Assembly: GCA_050942995.1 (NCBI GenBank)
Contig: JBMNOI010000147.1
Span: 1 to 8,603 of the forward strand
Source: JBMNOI01 sp050942995
GTDB lineage: Bacteria; Chloroflexota; Anaerolineae; UBA1429
Reading direction: 5' to 3'
Length of the DNA: 8,603 nucleotides
Below, in pieces: positions 6,933-8,603 of the stretch (positions are counted from its first letter, which is position 1; each line of letters starts with the position of its first letter). Below the pieces are notes generated by a model. The model searched no databases. It worked only from the letters and a program-made list of their open reading frames with translations, and was not told where the DNA came from. Position numbers and translations under genes: made by a program.

Positions 6933-7067
6933 CCTACACCGTATTCGAGACCGTGTCGACGTCACTGCCATTGCAGATGTGGGCCGATTGGGCCGGCCTG
7001 TATGGCCTGAACGGGGCAACGTCTGCAGGGCGATCATCGAAAGTCATGCATCGGAGAGGAAAAGACT

Positions 7068-7838
7068 GTGTTAGAGCTTGCGATTCGGGCGGCCCGTGAG
7101 GCGGGCCAGGTGTTGCTGGAGCGCTACGGCCGCCCCCATGAGATCAATGTCAAGGGCTTTCGCGATATCTCCACCGAGGCCGATCTGGCCGCGGAAGAGA
7201 CGGTGTTTCGGGTGATTCGCGAGGGCTGTCCCGGAGCCGAGTTCGTCGGTGAAGAGTCTAGCGACGGCGAGTATCCCGACTATGGCGATGCTCCGACCTG
7301 GTATGTGGACCCGCTGGACGGCACGACCAACTTTGCTCACGGCATGCCCACGTTCAGCGTGTCCATCGCCATGGCGCGCAACGGTGAGGTGCAGTGTGGA
7401 GTGGTGTACGACCCGTTGTTGAACCACATGTTTCACACGGCGCGGGGTGAGGGCGCGTTCCTGAACGGGCGGCGGCTGCATGTCAGCGATTGTGACGATC
7501 TGGGCGACGCGGTCGTTATGCTGGACTGGCCGCGTGAACAGACGCTGCGCGAGCAGAGCGCCCGCTACCTGGCGCGATTGGCGGCCCGGGTGGATACGGT
7601 GCGTTCTCAGGGGAGCGCCGCGTTGGGGTTTTGCTATGTGGCTGCCGGTTGGGCCGACGCCTATTTCCAGTATACGCTTTGTCCGTGGGATGCCGCGGCC
7701 GGCTTGCTGCTGGTGCAGGAGGCGGGGGGCCGCGTGACCGGCCTGCGCGGGCAGCCCTTTACGCTGCATCAGCCGGACTGGCTGGCCACCAACGGCCTGA
7801 TTCACGAGGCCATGCTGGCCATTGGGCCGCACCGGTAA
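7068..7838 (+). CDS. Inositol monophosphatase family protein
   Basis: A 256-residue Mg2+-dependent, Li+-sensitive-type phosphatase, close to the usual family length. The metal-site motifs are present: GEES at 61-64 (E62), VDPLDGTTNF at 80-89 (D81, D84, T86), and WDAAAGLLLVQEAGG at 207-221 (D208). An N-terminal helix precedes DISTEADL (33-40), also typical. Family members act on inositol-1-phosphate, histidinol phosphate, fructose-1,6-bisphosphate or 3'-phosphoadenosine 5'-phosphate. The motifs alone do not choose among these; the overall form is closest to SuhB-like inositol monophosphatase. The GTG start is supported by an AGGA 7 bases upstream and by the typical N-terminus beginning there. 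It is the only rightward gene in the window, with its own promoter and terminator, so it is probably transcribed alone. Confidence 0.93.
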   Translation: MLELAIRAAREAGQVLLERYGRPHEINVKGFRDISTEADLAAEETVFRVIREGCPGAEFVGEESSDGEYPDYGDAPTWYVDPLDGTTNFAHGMPTFSVSIAMARNGEVQCGVVYDPLLNHMFHTARGEGAFLNGRRLHVSDCDDLGDAVVMLDWPREQTLREQSARYLARLAARVDTVRSQGSAALGFCYVAAGWADAYFQYTLCPWDAAAGLLLVQEAGGRVTGLRGQPFTLHQPDWLATNGLIHEAMLAIGPHR

Positions 7839-7842
7839 GGAT

Positions 7843-7871
7843 AAAGGGGGACATCTACATGTCCCCCTTTT
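7843..7871 (+). terminator. Rho-independent terminator of the phosphatase gene
   Basis: A perfect 12-bp stem, AAAGGGGGACAT (7843-7854) with ATGTCCCCCTTT (7859-7870), closes a four-base loop CTAC and ends in four T residues, starting 5 bases after the stop codon. The A-run at its base means it could also act on leftward transcripts. Confidence 0.85.
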
Positions 7872-7900
7872 AGTTAATTGCTGTGGGGGCTATGCCTCTA

Positions 7901-7961
7901 CAATAAAACAAGGAACACGCTCCTCCGGGGCTCACCCGGCGTCCGGTGCGACCCTGTTCCT
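7901..7961 (-). terminator. Terminator of the leftward winged-helix gene
   Basis: Read leftward, AGGAACA (7961 to 7955) pairs with TGTTCCT (7917 to 7911) and is followed by TGTTTTATTG, a T-rich tail. The enclosed segment can form further GC pairs, including a CGC/GCG extension and an inner CCGGG/CCCGG hairpin (7925-7939). It begins about 10 bases after the stop of the winged-helix gene. The long loop is less standard than the phosphatase terminator. Confidence 0.6.
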
Positions 7962-7971
7962 ATACAGCGGC

Positions 7972-8603
7972 TCATTTCTCGACCACGCTCCAGGGTTCGA
8001 CGTTGATGTTCAATTTGGCGATCAAGGCCTCTTCCTCGCCGTCTTGATCCTCATCCTCCTGAATGCCGATGTCGATATCGGTCTCGTCGAACTCCAGGAA
8101 CTCGCCCATGGCGCGGGCCTCTTCGCCGGCCATGGCCAGCGTTTCGGGGGGTGGCGGCTCGAAAAAGCGCACCGTGATACGTTCCTCGCGCATCTGCACG
8201 CCCCATGTGCCCACGATCACACCGTCCAGCCAGACGGTGCCGGCGGATTCGCCCACGCGGTCGAACACGCGCTCGCGATGGATCTCGGGCAGAATGCGCC
8301 ACGAGCTCTCATAAGCCATACTGTAGCTATCTCGCGGGGGCAAGAGGCGCAGGGTGGGTTCGGGCTCGTCGATTTCCGCCAGTGCATCCAGCTCTTCTCG
8401 CAGAATCAGGTGCTCGTGCGGATGCCCGGCGATCTGTATCCGCACCAGGTCGCGCCCCAGCGACATGAGGGCGGCAGCCACATCGCTGCGGGCGTATCCG
8501 CCCAGCCAGTGATAGACGTCGCTCAACGTGGCGGGCCCAAAGGCGGCCAGATAGCTCCGTACGGCCCTTTGCAGAGCATCACCGGATGTCAGGCCGTCGA
8601 CCC
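7972..8603 (-). CDS. Winged-helix DNA-binding protein, HTH_42 / YcaQ (AlkZ)-like, C-terminal part
   Basis: The C-terminal 209 codons of a protein whose start lies beyond the right edge. The frame stays open to position 8603, and the segment read there (RAVRSYLAAFGPATLSDVYHW) is a typical internal piece of the HTH_42 family, so the TTG at 8526 is not the true start. Further family marks are the winged-helix segment after it, TLRLLPPRDSYSMAYESSWR (about 8307-8366), and GTVWLDGVIVGTW (about 8202-8240). The family includes AlkZ and YcaQ, bacterial glycosylases that unhook DNA interstrand crosslinks, and many uncharacterised proteins. The catalytic QxQ/QxD motif of those glycosylases lies in the missing N-terminal part, so activity cannot be judged. 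After the usual C-terminal end the protein carries an acidic stretch (13 of 22 residues Asp/Glu, 8029-8094) and then 18 residues ending in EPWSVVEK. Confidence 0.8.
   Translation of the reverse strand, partial: VDGLTSGDALQRAVRSYLAAFGPATLSDVYHWLGGYARSDVAAALMSLGRDLVRIQIAGHPHEHLILREELDALAEIDEPEPTLRLLPPRDSYSMAYESSWRILPEIHRERVFDRVGESAGTVWLDGVIVGTWGVQMREERITVRFFEPPPPETLAMAGEEARAMGEFLEFDETDIDIGIQEDEDQDGEEEALIAKLNINVEPWSVVEK

Larger units (their letters stand above)
6731..7067. promoter_or_regulatory. Divergent intergenic region between the glycosylase and phosphatase genes
   Basis: These 337 bases separate two genes read outward. They hold a leftward promoter (6818-6846), a rightward promoter (6904-6932), a short palindrome on the leftward -10 (6809-6819), and a leader hairpin near the glycosylase (6751-6770). 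A TCGGG/CCCGA inverted repeat (6852-6867) sits just upstream of the leftward -35. The rightward leader, about 130 bases from the presumed start point, has a widely spaced TGCAGA/TCTGCA pair (6972-6977 and 7022-7027) but no known riboswitch pattern. Open frames crossing the region look non-coding. Confidence 0.6.

Noticed and set aside
6799..7074. Possible small gene (91 codons, plus strand) in the divergent region
   Set aside because: It spans both promoter regions and overlaps the phosphatase start. The product is Arg/Pro-rich and has no recognisable feature.
7071..7832. Long open frame (253 codons) on the minus strand opposite the phosphatase gene
   Set aside because: It mirrors the phosphatase gene in GC-rich DNA. 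Its product is rich in Arg, Gln, Gly and His with no domain, while the plus-strand frame has all family motifs.
1..8603. CRISPR array, toxin-antitoxin pair, defence island, integrase or insertion sequence
   Set aside because: No regular repeats, transposase-like motifs or small paired genes were seen. All recognised genes are housekeeping or metabolic families.

Overview
The window looks like an ordinary housekeeping segment of a bacterial chromosome with high G+C content. Gene families, synteny and gene starts suggest a Chloroflexota member (possibly Anaerolineae-like), but this is inference from family resemblance, and no 16S or marker tree is available. There are seven protein genes, two of them cut by the window edges. 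No rRNA, tRNA, CRISPR array, insertion sequence or phage gene was seen.

Layout: positions 1-6730 are transcribed leftward. From right to left they hold a family 4 uracil-DNA glycosylase, RNase J (rnj), a gap with its own strong promoter, the DNA translocase ftsK, a GlcD-type FAD-linked oxidase, a gap of about 200 bases, and the start of rsmG, which runs off the left edge. The glycosylase and rnj are about 15 bases apart and probably one transcript. ftsK and the glcD-like gene are about 30 bases apart and probably a second transcript, started from an extended -10 promoter in the rnj-ftsK gap. At 6731-7067 a divergent region carries a leftward promoter for the glycosylase-rnj unit and a rightward promoter for an inositol-monophosphatase-family gene at 7068-7838. 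That gene ends at a strong hairpin terminator. It meets a convergent leftward gene (winged-helix, HTH_42/YcaQ-like) that has its own terminator and enters from beyond the right edge.

How the genes fit together: the leftward block groups nucleic-acid maintenance functions, namely uracil removal, RNA turnover and maturation, chromosome translocation at division, and 16S rRNA methylation. An RNase J gene lying close to the SpoIIIE/FtsK gene is also known from Bacillus, so this part of the order may be old. The FAD oxidase and the phosphatase have no obvious link to these roles.

I did not find a new multi-gene system. The most interesting details are in the glycosylase: a histidine replaces one of the four cysteines that normally hold the iron-sulfur cluster, and the extreme C-terminus resembles a sliding-clamp binding motif. 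Other points of interest are two starts better placed at GTG codons with good Shine-Dalgarno sequences, a small palindrome over the glycosylase promoter, and an acidic tail on the winged-helix protein.
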